A DNA stretch of 64,000 bases from Hybos culiciformis (Eukaryota; Arthropoda; Insecta; Diptera; Hybotidae), in NCBI GenBank assembly GCA_964007475.1, contig OZ023273.1:6777234-6841233 (forward strand), given 5' to 3'. The translations under genes and the position numbers were made by a program. A model generated the notes under the pieces. That model was not told the origin of the DNA. It did no database searches and saw nothing but the letters and a program-made list of their open reading frames with translations. Shown in pieces: positions 49,166-62,551 of this stretch (its first letter is position 1; every line of letters begins with the position of its first letter).

Positions 49166-52100
49166 TTTATACATATAAGAAAAACATCCTTAAGGTAAAT
49201 TTGAGATTATTAAAAAAAAGGTATATTATTAAAATATTCATTGTACATTCCCACAAAAATAAAAGTTATATATTTCGGGCTGTTTTTAAAACAAAATGTT
49301 AAAGAATTAAATTTTTAATGCTGCCGTCATAAATATTTAATATTTAATAGTTTTCTTTTCATTTAAAATTTAAATATTAAAAAAATCGAGATTTATGTAT
49401 TTGATTGAAAATTATGGTTCCAAAAAAAAAAGTTAAATCATTCCTATTAGAAACAATTTTGTACAATATATATTATATATAAATATAATTTATTTTATTT
49501 TTCAATTCAAACATCAAGAGCCGTCACTGCGAAAGGTGGGTCTTAATTTCGCTTTGATTTCAGGGTTAATATAACCTCGACTGAAGTGATTTTTTGTTAT
49601 GCTAGAAAATATAAACCTGAGTTTTTTGGCTTAAATTGGCGTTTGAAAAACCTTAACAATTTTTAATTAATTTCATTTAATTATAAAATTTTGTTAACAT
49701 TCCAGTTTTGTAACATTGCACTGGAGGTTTCGTACAATTTTTGTCCAATTTTTCACTGGAAGATTAGAAAATATTTTTCAATTTCGGAGTCAGGGATCTT
49801 AAGTTACCAGCAAGTATTAATGCGTCAATTAAAAATTTAAGGATAAAAACCCTGATTTTAATACATTGCATTGAGAAAAATTGAACAGAATTGCATTTCA
49901 AGATTGTCATTCATATCACGATTTAATAAAAACTTTTGAAAAAAAAAAAAAAAAAAATTAAAAGTTTGAAATAAAATTCCTTTTTTTTTTGTTTCATTTA
50001 AACCTAATAAATTTCTATATTGAAAGAACTTGAAGGAAATTATTAATTCCATTTTCAAATATACCTAACACGTTTTTAATAAAGTCAGTTTTCCAGAAAA
50101 AAAAAAAATAATTTTTTTTAATAAAAAACTTAAGCACACAATTTCGCTGTTAAAAACAAATCAAGTGAATAGTTAGAATTATTTTAGGTTTAAAAATAAA
50201 AAAAAAAAAAAATTATTTTTATCCTTTTTTTTTTTTACACTATGCAGTATGCCGGAAATAAAAAGAAAATTCAACATTGAGCTTACATGCACATAATAAA
50301 GTTTTCAAAAGTTTTATGTCCTTAAATTTATTTAAAAAACTTCTCTCGCGATGAGTTTCCGTCGGAACTCAACTTAAGTATCTTTCGAACATGTTAAAGC
50401 TATTAAGAATATAATTTGTTTTAAAAATGTACGGGGAAAAATATTCAAACTAGTGTTGTGTGTGCAAAGAGTTTAATGAGTTTATTTTCCAGTTCTACTG
50501 AAATTTGAATTTTGTTTACATGGTTTTAATTTTATTTATTTATTTTTTTTTTTCAGTTTAAGTTTAATGCATTTCCAGCCATGTGGAAAAAAAAATATTC
50601 AAAAGCTTTATAAATTAAAAATTATAATAATATTATATGAATATACGAGAAAAAAAGCGGGAAAATATTTGTGTGTACCACACCGCGTATCTTTAAAACT
50701 TTAAAGTCTTCAAAATTCATTCATTTGCTAAAAATAATATATCTTATTAGAATTTAAAATAAAAATCTAGAAATTTATATGCGAAAAACTGAGAAATCTC
50801 AAGGGTGATTTTTTTTTTGCGTAATTTTTTTTTTTTTTTATTTTATTTATGAAAATTTATATATTTCGTGTCAAGTGGCATTAAATTATACATCCTTGTG
50901 GGGTAAAGTATACACGTCCTTTTGGAATTGAAACAGTAGAAGGTACATTAAATAAAAAATATATAATTTTATTTTAAAATGATGGTTTTAAGTATAATTA
51001 TGTTCTTTTAAAAAGAAAAATTTCGTTTATTTTTTTTTTTCTTAAATGTAAATGTCATTAGAATTACAATTTAATGCTTCTTTAAAATTATAACATGAAA
51101 TGAAACATCATAATTTATGTAGAAACTCTTTTCAATTATAGAGAAAATAAAAAAAAAAAAGTTGTGTTCTTATAATATTAAGTATATGTAGTATGTGAGG
51201 GAATACAGAATTGCTATGTTTATATAATAATGCTGCTGGTATGAGTAAGAGTTTTTTTTTCCTTCTAAAGTTATGGATATTCATTATTCTGAAATTATGT
51301 TTCATCTTTCATACAGATCATAATTACAATGCTGCTGCATAGTCAGGAATTTTTATTTTTTTTATGAAAGTTGAATTAATATAAAAGAGATGATATTTCT
51401 GGAAACTAAAATACTGTAGTTAGTTTTCACAATTTATTGACTTTGACTTTTTATTGCAGAAAATTAAAAAAAATTTTCTCATTTTTTGGCAACTCCTTAT
51501 ACACGATTATACAATTTCTTTATTTTCTTCTTTTATCATTATTTTTCTTTTCCTTTTCTTGTGGCAAATAAACTCAATTATTTTGTTTTCAGTCAGAGTG
51601 GTAGTAACATCAAGCTTTTATTTTTATATCTTATGTAGTCTTATGTATTCCGGCCATTCTGTCAATTTAAAGTTACATATTATATAAGAAAGAAAACAAG
51701 AAATTTTGTTCAAAATGAATCAACTAGTCAACTAGTACATTATAAACTTCGGTTCGGCTGTATCAATAGCATTATTCATTAGATTTTTGAAACTCCCGCA
51801 AGTTAATTTAGAGTTGCTTACTTAAATTTTACTATGGCGGTCGTGTAAAAATAAAACCTAAATAAAGAGCAAATTTTTTAAAAATTTCTACAAAATTCAA
51901 CATCATTGGTTAAAGTTATTCTTTAAAAATTTCAACTAATTTTCCATTAAGTTATTCCGCTAAATATAAAGTTCAAATAAAATGTGTAATATATTTAACA
52001 TTATTAAATACATAAATGCCTCCCTCATTTGAATAAATAAATACTTAAAAATCTTGTAATAAGTATGTAAAATGTTAAAAAAAAAAAAATGTCATAATTA

Positions 52101-55100
52101 TACTTTTCGAATGTATAATGTAAAACAGCAGAGGAACAGGAAAAAGGAAATAATAAATTACATGTACTGTACATATATAATATGAAATGTACATTTTGCC
52201 GCATTTGTACAACGTATAAAAGATGTATAGATAGTTTTTAATAACATTTATATGTCATTAATTTAACTCTTTTTTAAATATTTTGTAAAAACAAGAACAA
52301 AATATTGATAAATGAAGAAAAATTCTCATTAAAATGAATGAACATCATAATATATAAATAATTATTATTATTATTTATTTCATTTTTTTTTTTTTCGAGA
52401 AATAATGTAAGGTGTTTCTACTAAGTCTATAATGTACAAAATTTTAATTAAGAAGTTTCAATAATGAGACTAATATACATTATAATTATTTAAAGTATTT
52501 GTGTCTACACCAAACATAGTCTTTAAATTATTATATAAATGAAATGACTAAATAAAATTAATGATTCTTGTTAAAAATATATTTCTTGGATTTTAGCAAT
52601 AAGTATAAAATTAAAAAGAAATTCTAGCTCCAATTCACATTTACATTTAGTAGAAATAAAAAAAAAATTTAAGGCGTTGACAAAAATTTTATTTCAAGAT
52701 ATTACCATGAAATATACCTTTTATACTATATAGATAATAGTATCAAAGTATGTACTCTCAGCCAAAAAAAATTCTTTATCAAGATTATTGACAGTCATTA
52801 AAAAAAAGTTCAAATAACAAATTACTTATTTCCATTTTCAATTAACAAAATTGTTATTTAAAGTATGTAACAAATTAAGAATTATTTATTTTATAAATCA
52901 ACAATTTTTCTTGTTTTAAAAGCTTTTTATAATGATTGATAGATATGTTCATTATTATTATTATTTTTTGTTTAAATTTTTCTTGTTACAAATAAATTAA
53001 ACAAAAATAAAATTCGTAGAATAATATATTTAAAATAATAATATCTGTACAAAGCAGTTATGATTAAAAATAGTGAAATTAAAACTATAGAGAGTTCCTT
53101 GGAAGACAATAAAAATTAATATAATAAATGAATATTTAATATTTAGTTTTAAGTTACTGAACTAAATTAAATATTTGAACTAAACTAAATATTTCAAAAT
53201 TTATTCAAAACTATGTGAAAATTAATTATATATAATATATTCTTTTCCAGGAATTTTAAAATAAAATATTAAATTTGGAATAATAAATAAAATATTATTA
53301 TAATAGTCGTCTCTCTGAATCAAATTTAAAGTTCGAATAAAACAATTTTTAGTGTAAATTAAATTCGATATTTTTATATTAAAAAAAAATTTTTATTAGA
53401 AAATTAATAACTGAAACAACTTGTATTTAATTTGAACTATAATTTAAATGCAACTTAATTAATTGTTTCTCATTAGCAACTAAATTGAATTATTGCTTCA
53501 TGAATCTATATATATGTATGTATATACCTATATAATAATTGTTTTGAAATATTTTTGTAAAAATTTAATATAAATATTTTCATATTTTTCAAGTATACTA
53601 TATACTTACCTGGTAATTACCTACAGAGATAAAATTAAAATTATTTCATAAGTACCAAAAAGTTACTTATTGTTATTTATATTTAATTTTCTAATAACTC
53701 AATTAAAAAAAAATAATTTTTTATATATATAAATATATAAAAAAAAATTCTAACCTTAATTTAGAGCTCATAAAAGAATATGAAAAATAAAATCACTAAA
53801 TATATACCTTGATTCATTCATATTTTCTTCTGACTTTAATTATAATTTTCATTTTTTTTTTTAGGCCAAAAAAGAAAAATAGAACAAAACGAAAGAAAAA
53901 CCCTCTTAATATAGTCAAATTATTATTATTATATTTTTGGATTTTTTTTTTCATTTTTCCTTTTTTTATAAAATATTTTAATTATTTCTTTATTATATGA
54001 TGTATATACAAGCAAAAGAAAGTACAAAAAGAAAAATTAAGTAATATTTACATTTGCATAAAAATTTAATTATTATAACTTTGAAAAACACCGAAAAAAA
54101 AAATGGAAAAAAAAGGAAAAATATCCATAATTGAATTTGAAAAAGTTAAATTATTCTATTTTGACCCTAACAGGAAAAATAAAATAAAAAATCACACAAA
54201 GCTTAAAAGATAGAAACAAAAAACAAAAATTTTCATTTTTTTTTTTGATAAAGATGAAAAATTTTCTGGGAATATCCTTAATTTAATTCAAAGACTATCG
54301 ACCTGAAAACATAACAAGCACACCTTCCGTTTCCTTTTTTATTTATTTTTTTTTTATTTTATTTTTGTTTTGTTTTGTTTATATTTTTTATATATTCCCT
54401 AAATAAAAATATTTTATTATTTTGCCAAAAATAAAATTCCTATTTTCTTCCTTTAATTTTTTTTTTTTTTTTTGTACATAAATGTATTATTAGAGGGTGT
54501 GTATAGGTATAACTGGAAAAAAAAGGATATTTTATTGTTATGATGAGCAAAACACAAAAATATAATATTTGTCAAGAATTTCGAGAAAAAAAAAAATTAG
54601 AGCTTTATGCAAGATCATTGTGTTTTTAATGTTTATTTAAGAATCATACACCAAAAATTTTATTTTTATTAAAAATTTATTTTTAAAATTATACACTGGA
54701 AAAAAAATTCACTGAGCATTCCTAAATAAATAATTTAAAAATAAAATACATGAAAATTTGTTATAATGGAAACAAAAACTCAGTTTATAATAGCATCAGT
54801 TTAGATTCAAGCTCAACATTTGAAAACATAAAGGTCGAATAGAATACTAGATTTCAATATTTAGTATCATCAGTATTCATCTTTAGTATCATCTATAATC
54901 CAAAAACACAGACTTTCTGAATTTATATAAAAGAAAAATATATAGTATTTATTCAATGAATATTTAAAATTTAATTTTGAAAATTTAATTAGTAAGAGTG
55001 AGGTTAAAAACAAAAAAAAATTTCTTATAAAATTAAATTTTAATTAAAAACCAATAATATTTTAATTATTATCGTGACGTTTGTTGTTAGTCAAGAATAT

Positions 55101-55406
55101 AAAATTTATGAACAAAAACTCACCTCTATTATTACAAATAGAGCTTCCTCTTACTGTGTACTGAGCATTTTTATCGCATGCAAGCACCAAAACTTAACCA
55201 TTTTATATAATAAAAAAAGAATAAGAAAAAAATTACAATTAATTTAAATAAATAAATAAATAATTTTAATTAAAAAACTAACAGTTGGTGCGTTTAATGA
55301 AATTTACTTCCCATCATGTAAACGCACAATTAATAAAACAATTATTACAATTTAAATATAATAATAGATGCTGTAATGTATAATAAACTATAATTTTATA
55401 GAAGTA

Positions 55407-55581
55407 CAGTGAAACCTGTCTTAGACGGAAACTGTATAAGACGGAAACCTGTATAAGACGGAACTTTTTTTTTTTTGATTTTTGATTTTTCCTTTCAAAT
55501 CAACCCGTGTAAGACGGAAAATTGCCTAAGACGGCACTATTTTCCGGTCCGTTGCGGTCCCGTCTTAGGCAGGTTTCACTG
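55407..55581. mobile_element. 175-bp TA-flanked MITE (Tc1/mariner-pogo type)
   Basis: The left end is CAGTGAAACCTGTCTTAGAC and the right end, as reverse complement, CAGTGAAACCTGCCTAAGAC. TA flanks both sides (55405-55406 and 55582-55583). Inside, AAGACGGAA repeats about four times between the ends. No coding sequence. Confidence 0.85.
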
Positions 55582-55583
55582 TA

Positions 55584-58500
55584 GTATTATTTTGCAACAC
55601 TACAAATTAAAAAAAAAAACTTTAAAATAATATAGGAATAATAATTCTCGATGTAAATTGTGGTTGAATAAGATATTAAGGTTTGTTCAGGACAGAACAT
55701 ATATCAAGCTCAAACTTATTTGGCAAATAAATTGCAAAAAACTGAGAAAATATTTTTTAACTTATAAAATTCGTAATAACCATCTCTCTTTGAGTTTATT
55801 GACAAACTTCAATAGATTTCATTCCAAACGATCAATTCTACAGAATTCTTTTAAATATTAAAATAAACCATAATAAGGAAATCAATATTTGCAAAACAAA
55901 ATGATTTTTTTATATTTGGCACAAAATAATTCACCAGAACTTATAACTTCAATTACCTACCACAAAATCTTAGATATATTTTTTTCTAGATTTTATATTA
56001 TAAAACATATTGATAAATCATAAATTCATATATAGTAAATAGAAAATATATTATATAAAAAAAAATCTCCAAAAAAAATTGATAAGTAAAAATATTGAAA
56101 AGGGTGTCTCCTAAAGGTTAAGAACGACACTAGAAAAATAAATAAATGTATATGATGCTTTGATTTTGATGGATAATATCATTATTTCCATTATTTCGGA
56201 CTATAATCCTATAACTATAGTAAAATTAAATCCTTTCTTATTATTTCAGGTTATTTTCAGGTTATTTATTTCAGGTTACTTTCAATATGATTACAATAAA
56301 TGAAACAGTTGTACAATTCCAGGGAGCATATTCTAGTTTAAAAATATTTATAACTAATAAATTTCAATTAAATATAATCAATTATTCTAATTCCTTTAAT
56401 TTTTTAAAGTTTCATATCTTTAAGGCAGCATTACAAAAAAAAATTTACTTGAAACCAACATATTTTTTGAAATCACTTTTGGAACGTTTCTATAAATTTT
56501 GATTATTGTAAGAATTCAAAATGTATGTCAAAATCAGAAACACATTTTACTTATGTTAGCTATAGTATATATTACGTGGTGGAATCAAGAATTATAAATC
56601 AATATTATTTTATTATTAAACTTAATCAAGGAGAATGAATTACTTTTTTTTTTTCATTTCGATTGGAAATGTAAGGAAGAGTAATCATATTCATTAAAAA
56701 AAAAGAAGAAATTTTTAAATGATAATTTTAAGTATTTGTGGCGCTGCGACCTGACTTAACAAATAAGAAAATTCATAAATGGAAGTGAAATCAATTCTTT
56801 GGTTTTGGTGAACTGGAAATTGTTAGGAGGATGAGGATTCTAAAGTGAGTTTCACGTTGGCAAATTTAATAAGCATGGAACTTAACAGATTGGAATTCTA
56901 TTAAATAGAAAACTAATTGATAGCTCTATTTATTTATTTATTTTTTAGATTATAATTTAGATTTTTTAACAAAATTTAAGTTTTTTAAAAAAAAAAAATC
57001 ATATATAAATAGTACGCTGAATTTAATTTAACACTCTGTATATATAAAGGAAATTGAAATATCATTGAAACAGATGAGAAGACAAACTACTATTATCATA
57101 AGACAAGGAAATAAATTAAAAATCCAAAAATCCTGTTTCCTTCCTTTTATTTTTTTGAAGTATAGTATATGTACATACATATAACAATATATTCTATATA
57201 TAACCTAACCTATCTTATCGTTTTTAATCCCATTAAGCTTTGCAAAAAATAAATAAAAAAAAATTATTTCAATTTTTTTTTTTTTTTGTTTTCCCAAAAT
57301 TCAATTTTAGCCAACCAATTTCCATATAAGAAAAAATTATGAGGGAGGAGAATTTTAAAAAAATTTCCAACTAACTTTATTATCAGTTTATTTCAGTTTT
57401 TTTTTTAATATTTTTTTGCTACTGCTAGAAGATAAAGCTTTCTATTTTTTAAAAATATCCATATATTTTTCTCGTCGTTAACATTAAAAAATAGATATTT
57501 TTCTTGAAATGAAAACAGGGAATTGTTATACATATATATATATATACTATACAAATATATATATAGATTTTTTTCTTGTAGCATTTGAATGAGGTAAAAA
57601 CAGAATTTTTTTCTGTCATAGATGTTATTTTTTTTTTTTTTTTGTTAACACGTATAATTGACATTTATGCTATTTTGAAAATAAAAATGTTTTGAACGAC
57701 GTTTAAAGGTTTTTATCTAAACAAAAGCAAAATACGACAACTAATTGAGTTGTAATTATAATTTTTCATCTTAAACAGTGTATGGCCAAATATTCTGGTG
57801 ATATATACACTTGACTCCTTGTGAGTTATCAAAAACCTCTTTTGAAAGTTTTGAGGAAGTACTATATTGCTGCACAACCGAATCGAAATGGGTTAATGAT
57901 AGTACTTTCACTTTTAGGGTTAATTTAATCATTCAGATTGATGGTTTAAATAGTTTAAAATATAATTGATATAAAACCTTTATCAAATAACTAATATTGC
58001 TCAATGTTTGGTTTAGAGAATTAATAATTAATCCGAATTTTCATATAATTTGTTTTAAAAAACTCCAAAAAATTACTTTCAGAAGATAAATAATTCATAA
58101 TCGGTACTGTAGGTGTTGTCTAAGCATTTATTATATACATATATCAGGCTCAGAATTTCTTCCAATTTCCGAAGTTTAGATTATTTTTCTTAATATGAAA
58201 AATAAATAAATAAATGATAAACATTATGAATAAAGACGTTTGTAACAAATTTCGAGTTTAACTTTACTATTTGTAACTTTTTTTTTTAACAGATTCTTCT
58301 TTCATGGAGAAAATTACCTAACAAAGAACACTGTCTGAATATCCTTATAAAAAATGTTTTTTGTTTTTTTTTTTTCGATAATAATTTTGAATTCATCCTG
58401 ACCTTTATCACAAATTTTTTTTTTACTATGATAAGTATTGCAAAAATTTCTAAAAGAAATGTTTAACAATAGTTAAAAAAAAAAAATTATGGGAATTGTA

Positions 58501-59468
58501 ATGATGTTAGCTAAAAATTTAAGTAGAAGAACGAACCATTTATAATAGGCTATAATAGGCATTATTTTTAGGATACTAAAACATTTTTACATAATATAAG
58601 AATAAAAATGTTTTCACATTATGTATATACTTTTTAAAATCTAAATGATGTTAATTTTATCTCTCTCAACCCTGGTAATCTGAAAATTTAAAATTTTCTA
58701 ATGAAAAGACAGGAAATTTAACATAAACTCAAGTGACATAAGAGATATGTTGTTATTATGTTAAACATGAGCATCGATTATGATAATATTTTTTCTTAAA
58801 GAACTCGATATACATACTTATGTACGAATAGTTTATACTAACATAAAAGGTATATTTGAATTTATAATTTATTTTGACTCATTTTTTATTATTTATTATC
58901 AGCATTGCTTAGTTCTAGAACCAAATAAGGTTTATTAATTGTTTGCGGAAAGTTTTCAGCTCCTTAAAATTTCACCTGAGTTGAGAAAAAGAAAAAACTT
59001 CGGGGTCAAATATCATACAAGTTTAACTTTACATTATATCAATTGTCAAAGAAAAAATAAATAAATTGCTTTACAACGCCAACGCATTAATGATTTTCCT
59101 AGATCACTAATAAATTATATTTTATTATTATTTATTATTATTTAGTTTAATGGATATTTATAATTTAGCCGAGACACTATGGACGGAAATAATATTCAAA
59201 GAAAATTGCTTTAAAATATATTTTTATTATGTGGCGCCTATTTGTTATGTGATTATTAAAAATTCTCAGAGAAAACTTCTGTTTTGGAATAAAAATTACT
59301 TTTAGTTTGTAAAAAAAAATTTAAGTAGTTTATTTTGATATACAATTAATGTAAATATTTAAGTAGATATTCATTCGTTTTTATTTAGTTTCAAGTAAAT
59401 GTCATTATTCGTTCTAAGGAATTTTGTTAAATAACTATTTGATTTTGATTCAGGTACCATTGTCAAAT
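55584..59468. other. Large first intron, segment 6
   Basis: AT-rich intron. Contains short TA runs near 57533-57565 and a duplicated TTATTTCAGGTTA motif near 56243-56277. No gene is recognised. Confidence 0.5.
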
Positions 59469-59476
59469 AATTTTAG

Positions 59477-60021
59477 CAGGGCTGCCAGATTGAGGAATTT
59501 TTTCCCCAAACTGAGGAAATTTTTAATTTCGGGGGAAAAAAAAAAGTTAAAAAAAACGTGGGGAAAAATTTGAGGAAAATGTTTTTTTCTGAGGAAAATT
59601 TGAAGAAATTCAGAAATATTGTGGTAACGTGGCAATCAACAATATTTAAAATTTAAGACTAAATTTTTTTCACCCTAATGATTTTAAGAAATTTATATCA
59701 TTACCATATTCTTCTACGTACGTTGAGCTCAAAATCTATTGTTGGAACTAAACTTTTTGATTTACAACATATAGGTACCGCATAAAATCTGAACACATTA
59801 AAAATTTGAGGAAATCTTGCAAAAATAAGCTGTTTTTGGGGAAAAACTGAAGTGAGTAAAACCGTTATCCAATTTTTTTTTTTTTTAATTTAGGGTAAAA
59901 AAAAATTTTGGTACACAAAAATATAAAAAAAAATTTGAGGAATTTTTTTAAAAAAGTGCCTATTTTGGGGAAATTTCTTGAAAATTTGAGGAAATTTCAT
60001 TCATTCCATCTGGCAGCCCTG
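59477..60021. mobile_element. hAT MITE with perfect 8-bp TSD
   Basis: The left end is CAGGGCTGCCAGATTGAGGA and the right end, as reverse complement, CAGGGCTGCCAGATGGAATG. AATTTTAG flanks both sides exactly (59469-59476 and 60022-60029), an 8-bp duplication as for hAT. TTGAGGAAA-type motifs recur inside in both orientations. No transposase remains; open frames across it are incidental. Confidence 0.9.
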
Positions 60022-60029
60022 AATTTTAG

Positions 60030-62471
60030 TCTGTCCTCATATTTTCCCGATAAACAATGCTGTTTTCCATCTATTTCAGACTCTAATAGTTGGTTTACTT
60101 TTCATCATATAACTTTAATCCTTTTCGACGTTTATTCATTTCTAACTTCCTATCCTACTTGGTCTTACCCTTTCAGGACATTATTCGTCCATAAATAAAA
60201 AAAAAAACTATTTCTTACACTCTGGCTATTTGTTATTAATATTTCAAAAATTAATTTATGCTTTGATAATTTTTTTTTTTTTTACCTGCTTTAGTTACCA
60301 TTTCTATTTTTGAAACAAAACAAAAAAAAAAACAGAAAAAAAAGATATCAAAAAATATTTTTAAGGTATTTGGCCTCGTTTTAGATAAAACATTTAGTAA
60401 AAATCACTTAACAGTCATAGAAAAGAAATTCATGATATAAATCATTTTTTTTTTTTATCAAAACAGGACGACGGACGTTCGTTGTTCTGAAATGTAGTTT
60501 TTTTGACTTTTTTCAATATATATGAAATTCCACTTTACAAAAATAGAGTATAGATTTTAGGAAATAAAAAAATTTTTTTTTCGTCATCATATTATCAATT
60601 TTTTTTGTTATTTTTGTTATTTATTGGTATTACTCAAAAATAAAATAATTTTCATCAGAGATTTTTTTTTTCTATGTCTGATAAATAGACAAAAAAAAAT
60701 TTCCTTCATGTTAAAAATTAATATTGAAATTGGATAGCTAGATAAATTTTTCTAACGTGATAAAATTTCCTAATTGACCTGTTCGTTGACATTATTTATT
60801 TTTTATTTTCTGAATATAATATTTTTTTTGTTTGTTTATTTATTTTTATTTTTTATTTATATATATAACTATTGCTTTGTTTTTCTTTAATGAATTCAGA
60901 TTGAATCATCATCACTTAAAAAAAAATAAAAAATTGTTTTTAACTTGATCAAAATTCTCCACACATTCATTTTATTTTATATTTTATTTAGGTTTCATTT
61001 GTTTTTGTATGCTCAAAGTATCTTGATGAAATCACTGCATTTTAAGTGATTTATATCGGAATGTTGGTCAATAGAGTATAAAATATGTGGTTGTCTTTAT
61101 AAAAGCGCAATAGCTTAATATTTTGGTTCAAGTTATTAAATTTATTTAAAATTGCAAAAAAAAAAATATAACACATTATCTCATAATTTAAGTTTTTGGC
61201 TTTTCAAACTTTTCGATTCGAAATTTTTTTTTCAAACACATATATTTTTTCGCTTCGTTTATTTGGTCGAAATCGAAGTTTTAGGTTCCTTTCATCGACA
61301 ACTACTCATATACCCATTTTCAGTCCTAAGATTGAGTTTACGGACACATTCGGGACTTATCATATCTTAACTCCAGATTCGGTACTGGGAGAAACTCATA
61401 TTTTGACAAATTGATTGACGGGTAATTGAAACATACAGTACGTTTTTTGATTTTTCATGGAAACCGGCTAAAGAAAGATTTTGAATTAAAATAACATTTA
61501 TAATATTTTAAAATATTAAGAGTATAATGGTGGCATTACCATTTGATATACTTTTCGAAGCGGCGTCTAAGGTATTTGGTGTCTACGGTATTCACTAAAC
61601 CGAGGAATTCTTCCTAAAGAAATAATAATGTTTTTGTTTCGTCTTATTTTTTTTTTCCGAATATTTTCATTGCACCTTCTTTATTTTTATCATAATTAAA
61701 TTTATTTATGCTTTGACAAATTAAATTTGAAATTTAATTATACTTATTATTAAACAGGTATAAAGTACTTACTTATAGTTTATCTGCTCACATTTTTGTA
61801 ATTTTAATTATTAAATAATTATGTTTCAAAATAACATTAGTTCTTTTAGAATAAATTATATTGAGTTATGAATATCAATGATATACATATTATGTAAATT
61901 TAAAAAGCATTTTATATAAAAGAAAACATAACCTTTAATTTTCTGTATATTTGAAAATAACTCAATAAAAAGAATAAAAATTGTGTTGAATTGACCAAAA
62001 CTGTTACGAATGCGAATTAATTGAATATTTCGTTATAAAATTTAATCGTGTAGAAATTTTTATTTTAGCTATCTAAACAGGGTTTGGCTTAGTAAAATAT
62101 GTTCAACCTTTACTGTTAATTGATTTTATTCACTGCAAGTTAGTTAATCAAGTTATATAATTTGAAGTTCATTAAATATTGTATGGTTATTCTATATTCT
62201 ATATTTTTATCTTGCTACTTCAATACAGCCACATAAATGTTGCTGTAATAACCTTTGGAACCCTATCCTATTTGTATGGGTTTATATATTTTGAATTAAT
62301 TTAAATTTCATATCTATTCATTAAGAAATACTCAAATTAGATGTTATAACTTATACAATTACTTAACGACATAACGCGGTCTCACCCAATAATAAATAAA
62401 TTATATACATAATTTTCCATTTAATTGTTTATCTTCAAAATAATAATAAATTAACAATAAGAACTACTTAC
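60030..62471. other. Large first intron, segment 7
   Basis: AT-rich intron. A less AT-rich stretch at about 61250-61420 and 61520-61620 has overlapping open frames in two phases but no recognisable domain. Confidence 0.5.
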
Positions 62472-62551
62472 CAGTATTAATTTTCTTATCATGACAACAA
62501 AGCAACAAAGTGACTAAGCATAGAATTAAAAATAGGTAAAAGAATTTTTTT
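62472..62551 (-). CDS. Candidate signal-peptide exon of the Ig-superfamily gene (partial)
   Basis: Read on the minus strand, this 80-bp stretch encodes a basic start (KK) followed by a strongly hydrophobic run (FFYLFLILCLVTLLLCC) and a polar tail ending INT, which is the shape of a secretory signal peptide. It ends at a strong donor (G|GTAAGTAG) in phase 1, exactly the phase needed to join the first Ig exon at 20233, giving ...INT-E-INSIQRF. The left boundary uses a TATAG acceptor with a poor pyrimidine tract, in phase 2. An in-frame stop lies just upstream and there is no in-frame ATG, so the initiator would have to come from a further exon. Phase match, donor quality and hydrophobicity support it. 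The weak acceptor and the 42-kb intron it implies argue for caution. Confidence 0.5.

Larger units (their letters stand above)
43942..55404. other. Large first intron, segment 5
   Basis: AT-rich sequence with a long ATT trinucleotide run at 49126-49165, long A runs (45530-45560, 48910-48948) and the repeat and hairpin near 48130-48250. No coding exon with splice support is seen. Confidence 0.5.

Noticed and set aside
54693..54720. CACTGGAAAAAAAATTCACTG resembling a mariner-type end
   Set aside because: No matching inverted end flanked by TA was found nearby.
55130..55190. Minus-strand stretch ending in a strong GTGAGTTT donor with an ATG upstream
   Set aside because: The ATG frame meets TAA after five codons and the other frames have no ATG or hydrophobic run; it does not work as the signal-peptide exon. 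It could still be an untranslated exon.
59908..60198. 96-aa plus-strand open frame
   Set aside because: It starts inside the hAT MITE and runs over its right end into the flank; no domain.
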